Assembly (NCBI GenBank): GCA_910587675.1
Contig: CAJUMU010000022.1
Coordinates: 1 to 30,619, forward strand
Source: an uncultured Alistipes sp.
GTDB taxonomy: Bacteria > Bacteroidota > Bacteroidia > Bacteroidales > Rikenellaceae
Reading direction: 5' to 3'
Length of the DNA: 30,619 nucleotides
Both the position numbers and the translations under genes were made by a program. Position 1 is the first letter of the stretch, and each line of letters starts with the position of its first letter. Below, piece by piece: positions 30,327 to 30,619 of the stretch. The notes below the pieces were generated by a model that saw only the letters and a list, made by a program, of their open reading frames with translations, did no database searches and was not told where the DNA came from.

Positions 30327-30519
30327 TTTTTTAGGGGGGGGATTTTTGCTCTGTCCCCGAAAAAATATTGCGCGCTATGGTACACCTATATATATTATAT
30401 ATCGTTCGCTTTTTTCTTGTCGAATTTTTTTCTTGCCCTTATTCTTGTGAAAGTTAGTCGGTTAAGTATGCAAATAGCGTTTTCGCCGTAGAGAAATTGC
30501 AAAAAAAGATTGCGAAATA
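30327..30519. other. AT-rich non-coding stretch
   Basis: No gene is visible. It has a run of eight G (30334-30341) facing cccc (30355-30358) in a possible weak hairpin, an alternating AT palindrome (near 30389-30403) and T-rich tracts, which are typical of the upstream region of a strong promoter. Confidence 0.4.
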
Positions 30520-30586
30520 TTTGGAAAGGATAAAAAAAAGGTTTTACTTTGCACTCGCTTTTGAGAATTACGGTTCTCGGGAGTGC
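30520..30586 (+). promoter_or_regulatory. Strong promoter with hairpin leader, possibly of an rRNA operon
   Basis: TTTG (30520-30523), a 20-nt A-rich spacer and TTACTTTG (30544-30551, one base off consensus) point rightward. The leader forms a hairpin: gcactc (30551-30556) with gagtgc (30581-30586), and gagaa/ttctc inside. It is followed by gagttctgcgaaatatttt, which resembles the gttctttga element found ahead of 16S rRNA genes in this phylum. The gene itself is beyond the window, so the rRNA link is inference. Confidence 0.5.
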
Positions 30587-30619
30587 TTAAAAAAGAGTTC
30601 TGCGAAATATTTTCAGAAA

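Overview
The window reads as chromosomal DNA from a high-GC member of the Bacteroidales, most likely the Rikenellaceae (Alistipes-like). Evidence: several genes are preceded by the Bacteroidota promoter (TTG/TTTG about 20 nt upstream of TAnnTTTG); signal peptides end in A-F-A-Q; and there are families typical of this phylum (TonB-plug outer-membrane barrel, DUF4890-like, DUF4834-like, LytS/LytTR pair). The genus is an inference from composition and gene content.

Left part (1-8565): the start of an unidentified gene, a 488-bp non-coding stretch with strong inverted repeats, then a leftward operon rsmE-hyfB-hyfC-hyfE-hyfF-hyfG-hyfI. The last six genes encode a membrane complex of the group 4 hydrogenase / complex I type. 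The large subunit has lost all four NiFe-binding cysteines. The small subunit has lost all four ligands of the proximal (N2-type) cluster but keeps exactly one ferredoxin-type [4Fe-4S] site. The membrane proton-translocation modules look intact. This is the most unusual system in the window.

Middle part (8566-14370): two tandem M3 metallopeptidases (Dcp-like exported lipoproteins) and an exported GH43 glycosidase, all rightward. Convergent to these (14371-20989, leftward) is a signalling locus: gamma-carbonic anhydrase, LytS-type histidine kinase, LytTR response regulator, a Spy/DUF4890-like periplasmic protein and a TonB-plug outer-membrane barrel. A repeated 11-mer (CGnTTCACCCC), including one pair spaced exactly 21 bp, precedes the DUF4890 gene. 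A near copy precedes the barrel gene, so both are probably targets of the adjacent regulator.

Right part (20990-30619): mazG and a GH20 hexosaminidase diverge from a 36-bp near-palindrome that carries both -7 elements. Then come gap, an MlaF/MlaE lipid-transport pair, a small DUF4834-like membrane protein, purB, an exported beta-barrel protein, and at the very end a strong promoter and hairpin leader resembling those ahead of rRNA operons.

Threaded through the intergenic spaces are three families of structured repeats (A: three copies; D: two; E: two). All seven lie downstream of a gene and in the sense orientation of that gene, and families A and E show compensatory base changes in their stems. 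This points to a function in RNA, such as 3' end formation or mRNA stability.
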